A stretch of DNA of 64,000 nucleotides from Streptomyces sp. WP-1 (GCF_030450125.1 NZ_CP123923.1:6081001-6145000), one strand, 5' to 3'. Counted from the stretch's first letter, positions 47,003 to 55,545 are shown. Numbers and translations: made by a program. The notes: a model not told the origin generated them from the sequence alone.

Positions 47003-47122
47003 ATGCAGCCTGTGCTCGACCCGAATCCGCGAAACGGTCAGAAGAAGATGCTGCTCGTCTTCGGCTCCTTCTTCGCGATCTTCGTCATCATCGCCATCGT
47101 CGCGACCATCGCGTCCCCGTGA
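47003..47122 (+). CDS. 39-residue membrane protein next to the MFS gene (SGM_5486-like)
   Basis: MQPVLDPNPRNGQKKMLLVF opens a single-pass peptide whose hydrophobic helix (FGSFFAIFVIIAIVATIASP) reaches the end. It starts 44 bp after the MFS stop. It corresponds to the short 'SGM_5486 family transporter-associated protein' annotated beside this MFS type in Streptomyces, as I recall. The conserved position suggests a small subunit or regulator of the transporter. Function unproven. Confidence 0.72.
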   Translation: MQPVLDPNPRNGQKKMLLVFGSFFAIFVIIAIVATIASP

Positions 47123-47228
47123 CGCCTTCCGCCGCGTCCTCGTGACGACCCCCGCCGCGCGGCCGTGACGCCGCCCGGCCCGGCCCCGTCCACCAGGGGT
47201 TTTTGGTGGACGGTGGTGCTGGCCCCCC

Positions 47229-47244
47229 TATCCCCTAGGGGGTA
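47229..47244. promoter_or_regulatory. Palindrome TATCCCCTAGGGGGTA upstream of a small gene
   Basis: Near-perfect palindrome centred on CCTAGG, about 120 bp before the small membrane protein gene at 47362. G/C runs flanked by TA in this form recall CsoR/RcnR-type metal-sensor operators. It could also be a weak hairpin. Confidence 0.35.
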
Positions 47245-47361
47245 AGGGTCAGGGGTAACTGGGTGGAAAACCTGATGGGTTGGCGGCCCGGGATTCCGTA
47301 CCTTCGAGTGGTGACCGCAGGGGGCGGTCGCACGAACCGCTCAAGGCCCACGGAGGCGACC

Positions 47362-47568
47362 ATGCCCGCCCGCACCCACTTCCGGACCCACCCGGCGACC
47401 ACGGGCGGCGTCGACATGCGGCTGCCCTGGTGGGCCCTCGCGCTGCCCGTGCTCGCCTTCGCCGTCCTGTTCCTGCTGATCCTGAACCCCTCGGACGCGC
47501 ACGCGGCGAACGCGGACCCGGCGATAGCCCACCTCGTCGAGCGCGCGCGGCTGCTGTTCACGCGCTGA
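47362..47568 (+). CDS. Small single-pass membrane protein
   Basis: A 68-residue protein starting at ATG 47362 after CGGAGG. A positively charged N-terminus (PARTHFRTHPATTGGVDMR) precedes one helix (LPWWALALPVLAFAVLFLLI) and an AHAANADP segment that looks like a signal-peptidase site, then VERARLLFTR. It may be a tail-short exported peptide or a membrane anchor. No known family. Upstream lies an unusual CCCCTAGGGG palindrome. Confidence 0.65.
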   Translation: MPARTHFRTHPATTGGVDMRLPWWALALPVLAFAVLFLLILNPSDAHAANADPAIAHLVERARLLFTR

Positions 47569-47649
47569 CCGGGAGCCGCCGTCCCGCATGGTGAATCCGC
47601 ATGTCAACTCCCTGCGCCCCATGGCCTGTTTCATGCGAAGCTGGGACGC

Positions 47650-48168
47650 ATGAGCGTCGCAGAACCCCGCAGGATCGCCCTTTTCCGGCATGCGAAAGCC
47701 GACTGGCCCCAGGTGTCCGATCATGAGCGCCCGCTCGCCGAGCGGGGCCGGATGGACGCGGCCGTCGCCGGGCGCAGGCTGACCGACTCCGGCCTCGCCT
47801 TCGACCTGGCCCTGTGTTCCACCGCGACCCGGACCCGCGAGACCTGGAAGCTCGCCGTGCACGAACTGGACCACCGGCCGAGGACCGTCTACGAGGAGCG
47901 GGTGTACGAGGCCTCCCCGGGCCAGCTGATCGCCCTGCTGAACGAGGTCCCGGACGAAGTCCGCACCCTGATCCTCATCGGCCACAACCCCGGCGTCCAC
48001 GGCCTCGCCGAGATCCTGGCCGGCTCGGCCGAGGGGGACGCCCGCGACCGGATGAACCGCCGCGGCTTCCCGGCCGCCGCCTTCGCCGTGCTCTCCTTCG
48101 AGGGCCCGTGGAAGGGCCTGGAGCCGGGTGTGGCCACGCTGACGGACTACTGGGCACCGTCGGAGTGA
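47650..48168 (+). CDS. sixA: SixA-type phosphohistidine phosphatase
   Basis: A 172-residue histidine phosphatase (phosphoglycerate-mutase superfamily). The catalytic His sits in RIALFRHAKADWPQVSDHER, where the RHG motif reads RHA as in SixA. A second His is in LILIGHNPGVHGLAEI, and the Arg in STATRTRETWKL. Probably removes phosphate from His-containing phosphotransfer proteins; its target here is unknown. Convergent with serB. Confidence 0.9.
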   Translation: MSVAEPRRIALFRHAKADWPQVSDHERPLAERGRMDAAVAGRRLTDSGLAFDLALCSTATRTRETWKLAVHELDHRPRTVYEERVYEASPGQLIALLNEVPDEVRTLILIGHNPGVHGLAEILAGSAEGDARDRMNRRGFPAAAFAVLSFEGPWKGLEPGVATLTDYWAPSE

Positions 48169-48199
48169 GCTGACCCCCGGCACTCCCGCCAGGGCCGTC

Positions 48200-49408
48200 T
48201 CAGCTCTCGTCGTGGGTATCGGCCGCCTCGACCTCTTCGCGGGTGACGCCGAGGAGGTAGAGGACCGTGTCGAGGAAGGGGAAGTTCACGGCCGTGTGCG
48301 CGGCCTCGCGCACCACGGGCTTGGCGTTGAAGGCGACGCCGAGACCGGCCGCGTTCAGCATGTCGAGGTCGTTGGCGCCGTCACCGATCGCCACCGTCTG
48401 CACCAGCGGCACCCCGGCCTCGGCGGCGAACCGGCGCAGCAGCCGCGCCTTGCCCGCGCGGTCCACGATCTCGCCGGTGACCCGGCCGGTCAGCTTGCCG
48501 TCGACGATCTCCAGCGTGTTGGCCTGGGCGAAGTCGAGACCGAGGCGTTCCTTGAGATCGTCGGTGACCTGGGTGAAGCCGCCGGAGACCACGCCCACCT
48601 GGTAGCCGAGCCGCTTCAGGGTGCGGATCAGGGTGCGGGCGCCGGGGGTCAGCCGGATCTCGTCGCGCACCTTGTCGACCACGGAGGCGTCGAGGCCGGC
48701 CAGCAGGGCGACGCGGGCGTGCAGCGACTGCTCGAAGTCCAGCTCGCCGCGCATCGCCGCGGCGGTCACCTCGGCGACCTTGTCCTCGCAGCCGGCGTGG
48801 GCGGCGAAGAGTTCGATGACCTCGTCCTGGATGAGGGTGGAGTCCACGTCCATGACCACGAGACGCTGCGCCCGCCGGTGCAGACCCGCGGAGACGACCG
48901 CGATGTCCACGCCGAGCGCCCCGGCGTCCGAGGCGAGCGCGGTGCGCAGGGGCTCGGTCTCCACACCGGAGACCGCGAACTCCACCGCGGTCACGGGGTA
49001 CTTGGCGAGCCGGAAGATGCGGTCGATGTTGCCGCCGGCCTTCGCGATACGGGCGGCGATGGCGGCCGTCGACTCGGCGGTCAGCGGATGGCCGAGGACG
49101 GTCACCAGGGAGCGTCCGAGGCCGCGCGGACGGTTGTCGCCGTGGCCCGAGATGATCTCCGCCTGCATCTTCATCGACTCGGCCCAGCTGTGCACGGTGG
49201 CCCGCAGATCACCCTCGATGCCGGCCGGCGGCTGGCTCACCAGCGCGCACAGGACCAGGCGCCCCCGGGTGACGACCTGCTCGATGTCGACCACGTCGAC
49301 GGAGTACGCGGCGAGGGTGTCGAAGAGTCCGGCCGTGATGCCCGGCCGGTCCTTGCCGAAGATCTTGACGAGGAGAGTGGGGACCTCGGGGGTCTGCGCA
49401 GCAGTCAT
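48200..49408 (-). CDS. serB: Phosphoserine phosphatase SerB with N-terminal ACT-type domains
   Basis: Last step of serine synthesis. It has 402 residues. The N-terminal 170 residues carry ACT-like regulatory modules (LLVKIFGKDRPGITAGLFDT, then LVTVLGHPLTAESTAAIAAR). The HAD catalytic domain has MDVDSTLIQDEVIELFAAHA (DxDST), VVSGGFTQVTDDL and AIGDGANDLDMLNAAGLGVA. Length and layout match the long SerB2-type enzyme of actinobacteria, where serine binds the ACT domains. The ATG at 49408 is chosen over 49627, whose extension is low-complexity. Confidence 0.94.
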   Translation of the reverse strand: MTAAQTPEVPTLLVKIFGKDRPGITAGLFDTLAAYSVDVVDIEQVVTRGRLVLCALVSQPPAGIEGDLRATVHSWAESMKMQAEIISGHGDNRPRGLGRSLVTVLGHPLTAESTAAIAARIAKAGGNIDRIFRLAKYPVTAVEFAVSGVETEPLRTALASDAGALGVDIAVVSAGLHRRAQRLVVMDVDSTLIQDEVIELFAAHAGCEDKVAEVTAAAMRGELDFEQSLHARVALLAGLDASVVDKVRDEIRLTPGARTLIRTLKRLGYQVGVVSGGFTQVTDDLKERLGLDFAQANTLEIVDGKLTGRVTGEIVDRAGKARLLRRFAAEAGVPLVQTVAIGDGANDLDMLNAAGLGVAFNAKPVVREAAHTAVNFPFLDTVLYLLGVTREEVEAADTHDES

Positions 49409-49991
49409 GGTCTTCCCACCGTATCCGGCACCCGGTGCCGTCCGCCGCCGAGGTCCGCCTGACGGACACGGAACAATGGATGGCGTCCCGGCATCAAGGA
49501 TCTTGCCGACAGCTTCCCACCGGGTCGCCCCGACCGCGGCCGAAGGAGCCGGGGTGGCCTGATCCACCCGGTACCGGGCGCGCGCCCGGGGACCCGGCGG
49601 CAGGCGCGGTCCGCTCCTGTTCCGCACCGCACCCGGAAGCCGACCCCCCGGCTCGGGAGCCCTGCCCCGCCCTCCTCGCCCTCACCGCTCTCCCGCGCGC
49701 GGATCGCCGTATCGCGCGGCCTCGCCCCGCGGACCTGCGCCGTCCCCGCCCGCGCCCCGCACCGCCAACTCCCGCGCCCCGCCGCCGTACCGCCCCCGGC
49801 TCGCACGCGGCACCCCCACTTATCCCCCCTCGCCTGAATTGCCGTTCTCCCGCCGGAGCGCCGGGCGTCGATGCGCGCAAGGCCCGGGTTTTGGTCAGGG
49901 GGGTGGGCCTGAAATAGTTCCCCACGATGTTCGACATCCCTAGACTCCCTGCGATGGGGGTAATTCGGGGGACAACTCAGTGGGGCATGGA
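49409..49991. other. 583-bp intergenic region between serB and the FHA-ABC gene
   Basis: The divergent promoters of serB and the FHA-ABC gene must lie here. Frames crossing it are Pro/Arg-rich and not protein-like. A TAGACT -10-like hexamer occurs near 49942, just after a TTCGAC stretch, and would drive the FHA-ABC gene. Apart from that I see no repeat, RNA gene or structured element. Confidence 0.4.
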
Positions 49992-52571
49992 GTGCCGGAA
50001 CTCGTACTGGAAACAAACGGACGTACCTGGACGCTCGACCCGTCCAGGCCTTACACCCTCGGCAGAGATCCGCAGGGTGACATCGTGTTCGACGACGCCA
50101 GGGTCTCCTGGCGACACGCCACCGTCAGCTTCGACGGCCGCAGTTGGGTCATCGAGGACCACGGCAGCACCAACGGCACCTATCTCCAGGGTCAGCGGAT
50201 CCAGCGCACGGAGATAGGCCCGGGGACGGCGCTGCACCTCGGCAACGCGACGGACGGACCGCGGCTGGATCTCGCCGGTGCCGCCGTCGCCCAGGCGCAG
50301 CAGGCGCCGTACGCCGCGGCTCCCGCGGGATGGGCCCAGCAGGCGGCCCCCCAGCAGGCACCCGCCCAGCAACCCGGCTGGCAGCAGCCGCAGCAAGCGC
50401 CGCAGCCGCAGCCGAAGTCGCAGCAAGCGCCGCAGCCGCAGCCGGCCCAGCCCGCCCCGCAGGCCGGCTTCCCGCAGCAGCGGGACGCGGGAGCCGCCGC
50501 CTTCCCGCAGCAGGCCGGGTCGGGGGCGCCCGCGCACGGGGACCGCAGCCCGACCACGTTCCACCAGTTCTCCCTCGGCCGCGTCATGCGCATCGGCCGT
50601 GCCCTGGAGAACGAGCTGGTCGTCTCCGACCTCCAGGTCTCGCGGCACCACGCCGAGTTCCACTCGACGCCCGACGGCCGCTTCGAGATCCGCGACCTCG
50701 GCTCGCACAACGGCACGTACGTCAACGGCCACCCGGTGCCCAAGGGCGGCTCGGTGCAGCTCGGCCCGGCCGACATCGTCGGCGTCGGCCACTCCACCTT
50801 CCGTATCGTCGGCGACCGGCTCGAAGAGTTCGTCGACACCGGTGAGGTCTCCTTCTCCGCGCGCCATCTGACCGTCACGGTCGACGGCGGCAAGCAGATC
50901 CTCAAGGACGTCTCCTTCGGCGTCCCGGAGAAGTCCCTGATCGCGGTCATCGGCCCGTCCGGCTCCGGCAAGTCCACGCTGCTGAAGGCGCTCACCGGCT
51001 ACCGGCCCGCCAACCAGGGCGAGGTGCTGTACGACAACCGCAACCTGTACAAGCAGTTCGCGGAGCTGCGCCAGCGCATCGGTCTGGTCCCGCAGGACGA
51101 CATCCTGCACAAGGAACTCACCGTCAAGAAGGCCCTGAAGTACGCGGCCAAGCTGCGCTTCCCCGCCGACACCACCGCCCAGGAGCGCGACGCCCGCATC
51201 GAGGAGGTGCTGCGCGAGCTGAAGCTGGACATCCACAAGGACAAGAAGGTCACGTCCCTGTCCGGCGGTCAGCGCAAGCGCGTCTCGGTGGCCCTGGAGC
51301 TGCTGACCAAGCCGTCGCTGATCTTCCTGGACGAGCCGACCTCCGGCCTCGACCCGGGCATGGACCGCGATGTCATGCAGCTGCTGCGCGGTCTCGCCGA
51401 CGACGGCCGCACCGTGCTCGTCGTCACCCACTCGGTGGCCGAGCTGGCGCTGTGCGACAAGCTGCTGGTGATGGCGCCGGGCGGCGCCGTGGCCTACTTC
51501 GGTCCGCCGGAGGAGGCGCTGAACTTCTTCGGCTACGACAGCTGGGCCGATGTCTTCTCCGCCTTCGAGAACTACCGCGACTACGACTGGGCGGGCCGCT
51601 GGAAGGGCTCGCAGCACTACCAGATGTACGCCGCGGACTTCGACGCCGTCGCCCCGCAGCAGGCGGCGTACCTGCCCCCGCCCGTGGCGATCAAGCCGCC
51701 CAAGCCCCAGGCGTGGGGCTCCCAGCTGCTGACCCTGATCCGGCGCTATGTGTCGGTCATCGTCTCCGACAAGGGCTTCCTCGCGCTGACGGTGATCCTG
51801 CCCGCGGTCCTCGGCTCGGTCAGCCTGCTGATGAACCACGACCGGGGCCTGCTGGTGAACCCGGCGGTCGACCCGCGCACCGGCCTGCACGTCCCCAACG
51901 GCACCGCCACCACCGTGCTGCTGATCCTCTCGGTGGGCGCGTGCTTCGCGGGCGCCGCGAACTCCGTGCGTGAGCTGATCAAGGAACGGGTGATCTACGA
52001 GCGGGAGCGGGCGACCGGCCTGTCCCGGTCGGCCTACCTGATGTCCAAGGTGGTCGTGCTCGGCGCCGTCACCGTGCTCCAGGGCCTGATGGTCGGCCTG
52101 ATCGGCTTCTCGCCCCGCAAGATCCCGGACCAGGGCGTGATCCTCGGCGGTTCGACCCTGTTCGAGCTGTGCCTGCCGATCATGGCGCTCGGCTTCACGT
52201 CCATGATGGTCGGCCTGGTGATCTCCTCGCTGGTGAAGACCGCCGAGAAGACCATGCCGCTGCTGGTGATGTTCGCGATCGTCCAGGTCGTCTTCACCGG
52301 CTGCCTGTTCACCCTGCACGGCACGCTCGGCGTCAACGAGTTCTCGTACCTGATGCCCTCGCGCTGGGCGGTGGCCGCGGCCGGCACCACGCTGGACCTG
52401 AACAACATCGCCCCCAACGGCGACGACCCGGGCAGCACCGACCCGCTGTGGAACCACACGGCCGGGGCCTGGACCCTGGACATGATCGCGCTGCTCGCGC
52501 TCGGCGCGGTCTGCGGCTTCTTCGTGGCCCGCTTCCTGCGCCGCCACGAGCCCGAGGTCATGCGCAAGTAG
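49992..52571 (+). CDS. FHA-domain ABC transporter (ATPase and permease fused)
   Basis: A protein of about 859 residues. Two FHA phospho-threonine domains (YTLGRDPQGDIVFDDARVSW with HGSTNGTYL; MRIGRALENELVVSDLQVSR with LGSHNGTYV) are separated by a 100-residue Gln/Pro/Ala-rich linker. The ABC domain has GPSGSGKSTLLKALTG, LSGGQRKRVSVALELL and IFLDEPTSGLDPGMD. A C-terminal ABC-2 permease with six helices follows. FHA domains tie such exporters to Ser/Thr kinase (Pkn) signalling. The start may be GTG 49992 (VPELVLETNGRTW) or GTG 49980, 4 codons earlier. A strong terminator follows. Confidence 0.9.
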   Translation: MPELVLETNGRTWTLDPSRPYTLGRDPQGDIVFDDARVSWRHATVSFDGRSWVIEDHGSTNGTYLQGQRIQRTEIGPGTALHLGNATDGPRLDLAGAAVAQAQQAPYAAAPAGWAQQAAPQQAPAQQPGWQQPQQAPQPQPKSQQAPQPQPAQPAPQAGFPQQRDAGAAAFPQQAGSGAPAHGDRSPTTFHQFSLGRVMRIGRALENELVVSDLQVSRHHAEFHSTPDGRFEIRDLGSHNGTYVNGHPVPKGGSVQLGPADIVGVGHSTFRIVGDRLEEFVDTGEVSFSARHLTVTVDGGKQILKDVSFGVPEKSLIAVIGPSGSGKSTLLKALTGYRPANQGEVLYDNRNLYKQFAELRQRIGLVPQDDILHKELTVKKALKYAAKLRFPADTTAQERDARIEEVLRELKLDIHKDKKVTSLSGGQRKRVSVALELLTKPSLIFLDEPTSGLDPGMDRDVMQLLRGLADDGRTVLVVTHSVAELALCDKLLVMAPGGAVAYFGPPEEALNFFGYDSWADVFSAFENYRDYDWAGRWKGSQHYQMYAADFDAVAPQQAAYLPPPVAIKPPKPQAWGSQLLTLIRRYVSVIVSDKGFLALTVILPAVLGSVSLLMNHDRGLLVNPAVDPRTGLHVPNGTATTVLLILSVGACFAGAANSVRELIKERVIYERERATGLSRSAYLMSKVVVLGAVTVLQGLMVGLIGFSPRKIPDQGVILGGSTLFELCLPIMALGFTSMMVGLVISSLVKTAEKTMPLLVMFAIVQVVFTGCLFTLHGTLGVNEFSYLMPSRWAVAAAGTTLDLNNIAPNGDDPGSTDPLWNHTAGAWTLDMIALLALGAVCGFFVARFLRRHEPEVMRK

Positions 52572-52589
52572 CGTCCCCGGTACGTCACA

Positions 52590-52622
52590 AAGGGCGGCAC
52601 CCCCTTACGGGGTGCCGCCCTT
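52590..52622 (+). terminator. Terminator of the FHA-ABC gene
   Basis: AAGGGCGGCACCCC / GGGGTGCCGCCCTT stem, 13-14 bp, small loop, about 20 nt after the stop; it also serves the convergent SLT gene. Confidence 0.8.
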
Positions 52623-52650
52623 CGGCGTTCGTCAGAGGTCCGCGCCGACC

Positions 52651-53406
52651 TCAGTACGCGCTGTTGACGTTGTCCATCGAGCCGTAGCGGTGGGCAGCGT
52701 AGTTGCAGGCCGCGGTGATGTTGGCGACCGGGTCGTAGATGTTCCACGAGGTGCCGGGCACGTGGTACGTGTTGAAGGTGGGCTGGATCACCTGGAGCAG
52801 GCCCTTGGACGGGATGCCGTTGATCGCGTTGATGTCCCAGTTGTTGATGGCCATCGGGTTGCCCGAGGACTCACGCATGATGTTGCGGTACAGACCGTTG
52901 TAGCTGCCCGGGATGCCCTTGGAGTGCATGATGTCCAGGGACTGGCGGATCCAGCCGTCGAGGTTGTTCGCGTAGGTCTTCGCGGCGACGTCCTGCATCT
53001 GCGGGCGCTGCGCGGAACGGTTGGCGCTCTGCTTGGCGGCCCGCTCCTGCGCGGCCTTCTTGGCGGCGGCGTCGGCGGCCTTCTTCGCGGCGGCGTCGCT
53101 GCGCTGCTTGGCGGCGGCCTGGTCGGCGGCCTTCTGCTGCGCGGCGATGGCGTCGAGCTTGACGCTCTGCGCGGCGGCGCGGTCGGTGACCGAGCCCTTG
53201 ACGTTCACCGGCGTGGCGTCCTGGGTGGCGACCTTCGCGACCTGCGCGGCGGTGGCCGGGGAGCCGGTGGTGACGGTGTCCGCGTTACCGGGGACGGCCG
53301 ACAGGGCGATGGCGGCGGTGCCGAGAGCGGCGACACCGGCGACGGCGAACTTGTGCTGCTTGGTCAGGGACCGATTTCGAGCACGACTGAGCATGTTCTT
53401 GGGCAT
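52651..53406 (-). CDS. Secreted SLT-type transglycosylase-domain protein
   Basis: A 251-residue exported protein from ATG 53406 (the ORF extends further but without signal-peptide logic). The signal/anchor is KFAVAGVAALGTAAIALS, cut near SAVPGNAD. A long Ala/Lys/Gln coiled stretch follows (QQKAADQAAAKQRSDAAAKK..., residues about 90-150), then the SLT domain: SYNGLYRNIMRESSGNPMAI (catalytic Glu in MRESSGN), NAINGIPSKGLLQVIQPTFN and YDPVANITAACNYAAHRYGS. Probably cuts peptidoglycan glycan strands during growth or resuscitation. Its leader carries two hairpins. Confidence 0.88.
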   Translation of the reverse strand: MPKNMLSRARNRSLTKQHKFAVAGVAALGTAAIALSAVPGNADTVTTGSPATAAQVAKVATQDATPVNVKGSVTDRAAAQSVKLDAIAAQQKAADQAAAKQRSDAAAKKAADAAAKKAAQERAAKQSANRSAQRPQMQDVAAKTYANNLDGWIRQSLDIMHSKGIPGSYNGLYRNIMRESSGNPMAINNWDINAINGIPSKGLLQVIQPTFNTYHVPGTSWNIYDPVANITAACNYAAHRYGSMDNVNSAY

Positions 53407-53461
53407 GGCGTTGGACCTCTTCGTTGGCGCGGAGGTCGCTCCTGCGTCCGCCGGGGGAATC

Positions 53462-53495
53462 GGTTCCTCCCGCACAGAAGCCGCGGGGAGAAACC
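53462..53495 (-). promoter_or_regulatory. Leader hairpin of the SLT gene
   Basis: On the minus strand GGTTTCTCCCCGC pairs with GCGGGAGGAACC (one wobble, one bulged C) around a 9-nt loop, 56 nt upstream of the SLT ATG. It could be a post-transcriptional control element. I looked for a ydaO (c-di-AMP) riboswitch and could not recognise its core. Confidence 0.4.
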
Positions 53496-53591
53496 CACGG
53501 CGCTGAGCGACGAGAGCAATTCTTAGCGGCCGCAAAATGCCCTGGCAAAGGTGTGACGTACGAAGCTCGATAGTGGATCAGGGAAGGCCAA

Positions 53592-53621
53592 AACGGGACA
53601 GATTGGACCATCTGTCCCGTT
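53592..53621 (-). terminator. Terminator downstream of the QueA-like gene
   Basis: Perfect 12-bp stem AACGGGACAGAT / ATCTGTCCCGTT with a 6-nt loop, running into a TTTT tract on the minus strand, about 120 nt after the QueA-like stop. It separates that transcript from the SLT gene. Confidence 0.75.
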
Positions 53622-53740
53622 CGCAGCGGCGGGTATATCTCCTATGTCCGTTCGTACGTGATGCAGGCCCTATGTGAGGGCTCACAGGGAACACAGATCA
53701 ACCTCACGGCGAGTTGCCATCGCAACGCACTCTGTGAGGC

Positions 53741-54853
53741 TCAGCGCCGGGTCTCGTCCCGTAGGAGGAGATGGACGTCCCCGAACTCGTGCCACAGGTA
53801 GAGCCCCCGCAGCGCCTCCTCATACGCGCGGTCGACCGCGGCCCGCCCGGCGACGGCCCGCAGCATCAGCAGATGCGAGGCCTCCGGCTCGTGCAGCCCG
53901 GTCAGCAGCCCGCCCACCACCCGCACCCCGCGCTCGGGCGTGACCACCAGGTCCGTCCACCCCTCGCGCGCCCGCACCGAGCCGTCCGCCCCCGCGGCCG
54001 ACTCCACCGCCCGTACGGCCGTCGTGCCGACCGCGATCACCCGGCCCTCCCCGGCCGCCGCCGCGCCGATCGCCCGCGCGGACGCCTCCGGCACCGAGAA
54101 CCACTCCGGGTACGGCGGCTCGTGTGCCTCCGCCGACGCCACCCCCGTATGCAGGGTGACCCGTGCGAAACCCACGCCCCGGCGGATCAGCTCGGCCACC
54201 ACCCGCTCGGTGAAGGGCCGCCCCGCGCTCGGCATCTCCGCGCTGCCCGCGCCGTCGGGGGAGGGGAGGCAGAACAGGGTCTGGTACGCCGACAGCGGCT
54301 GGTCACGTGTCGTATAGGAGTACCGGATCGGCCGCCCGTGCCCGCGCAGCAACCCCAGCACCGCCCCGCCTTCGACCCGCCCCCACCACAGCCTCTCCCC
54401 ATGTCCCCCTACGGGCCCCCGCCCGCTCACGGACTCCGGCCCACCGGTGAGCACCCGCCCGCCCACCGGCTCCTCCACCACCAGCCGGACCCCGTCCGGC
54501 AGCCGCACCTCTGTATCCGCGCGTGTGCCCGCCCGCGCGCGGGTGGTGCCCCGGCCGTCCGGCTCCCGGAGTTCCACCGCCCAGCGGCCGTCGTCGCCGC
54601 GGGTCGAGAAGTGCACCACCACGGGCGCGTCCCCGATCCGGCCGTCCACCGCCGCGGCCAGCGTCGGGGAGGTGTTCACCACCAGCAGGTCCCCGGCCCG
54701 CAGCAGCCCCGGCAGCTCGCGGAACGCGTGGTGCGTCACCCGGGTGCCGTGGGAGACGAGGAGCCGTACGTCGTCCCGGGCCCGCCCCGGACCCCGCTGC
54801 TCGGCCGGCACCCGCGCGGACCGTTCCCCCGGTACCCGCACGGTCGTGCTCAT
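53741..54853 (-). CDS. Divergent QueA-like protein
   Basis: A 370-residue member of the S-adenosylmethionine:tRNA ribosyltransferase-isomerase family, which in true QueA adds the epoxycyclopentane group to preQ1 tRNA. Recognisable are DVRLLVSHGTRVTHHAFREL, LRAGDLLVVNTSPTLAAAV and TERVVAELIRRGVGFARVTL. QueA hallmarks are changed: GLHFT reads GRPFT, LHVGxGTF reads LHTGVASA, and the late HxMHxE region is HEPPYPEWF. A new role is likely, so queA is not given as the symbol. It is coupled to the SDR gene by an ATGA overlap. The longer upstream start is a shadow. Confidence 0.8.
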   Translation of the reverse strand: MSTTVRVPGERSARVPAEQRGPGRARDDVRLLVSHGTRVTHHAFRELPGLLRAGDLLVVNTSPTLAAAVDGRIGDAPVVVHFSTRGDDGRWAVELREPDGRGTTRARAGTRADTEVRLPDGVRLVVEEPVGGRVLTGGPESVSGRGPVGGHGERLWWGRVEGGAVLGLLRGHGRPIRYSYTTRDQPLSAYQTLFCLPSPDGAGSAEMPSAGRPFTERVVAELIRRGVGFARVTLHTGVASAEAHEPPYPEWFSVPEASARAIGAAAAGEGRVIAVGTTAVRAVESAAGADGSVRAREGWTDLVVTPERGVRVVGGLLTGLHEPEASHLLMLRAVAGRAAVDRAYEEALRGLYLWHEFGDVHLLLRDETRR

Positions 54854-55545
54854 CGGCCCGCCCCCAGGGCCGCCGCCGCGTACCGCCCGCTCGCCGGTCG
54901 CTCGTCCAGCAGCCGCAGGAACGCCGGTACGACGGTGCCCGGCGCCGGCCGCTCGTCCGCGTCGCCGGGTACGGCCGCCGCGTACAGGTCGGTCGCCATG
55001 TCCCCGGGGTCCACCGCCCACACCCGCAGGCCCGGCTCCTCCATCGCGAGCACCGCCGCCAGCTGGTCCAGGGCCGCCTTCGAGGCGCCGTAACCGCCCC
55101 AGGTCGCGTACGCCTGCGCCGCCGCGTCCGAGCTGACCGCGATCACCGTGCCCGCGGCCGCCGCCCGCAGCAGCGGCAGCGCCTCCTGGACGAGGCCCAG
55201 CGCGGCCGTGACGTTCACCTCCAGCGCCCGCCGCAGCCCGTCCAGCGGCAGCCGGTCCAGCCGTACCAGCGGCTCGGCGCCGAGCGCGCTCGCGTTGCCC
55301 ACCAGCAGTTCGAGACCGCCCAGCGCGCGGGCGGCGGCCACCAGCGCGGCCCGGTGTCCGGCGTCCGTGACGTCCCCGGGCAGCGCCGACACCCGGGTGC
55401 CGTACCGGCCGACCGCCGCCGCTGCCTCCGCCAGCGCCGCCTCGCCCCGCGCGTCCAGCACCAGGTCCCAGCCGCGCCCGGCCAGCGCCTCGGCGAGCGC
55501 CCGCCCCAGCCCCTTCGAGGCACCCGTGATGATCCCTACCGGCAT
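54850..55545 (-). CDS. Short-chain dehydrogenase/reductase
   Basis: A 231-residue classical SDR. NAD(P) motif GIITGASKGLGRALAEAL, DVTDAGHRAALV, the NAG-like LLVGNASALGAEP (Asn-Ala-Ser), catalytic Ser in AVSSDAAAQAY and YGASKAALDQLA. The mechanism looks intact. Its stop overlaps the QueA-like start (ATGA), so the two are made together and may act on the same molecule. Substrate unknown. Confidence 0.88.
   Translation of the reverse strand: MPVGIITGASKGLGRALAEALAGRGWDLVLDARGEAALAEAAAAVGRYGTRVSALPGDVTDAGHRAALVAAARALGGLELLVGNASALGAEPLVRLDRLPLDGLRRALEVNVTAALGLVQEALPLLRAAAAGTVIAVSSDAAAQAYATWGGYGASKAALDQLAAVLAMEEPGLRVWAVDPGDMATDLYAAAVPGDADERPAPGTVVPAFLRLLDERPASGRYAAAALGAGR

Noticed and set aside
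49435..49917. 160-codon plus-strand ORF in the serB/FHA gap
   Set aside because: Pro/Arg-rich, no ribosome binding site, no family; treated as non-coding intergenic DNA.
53407..53740. ydaO (c-di-AMP) riboswitch upstream of the SLT gene
   Set aside because: Hairpins are present, but I could not find the conserved riboswitch core segments; a covariance search would be needed to claim it.
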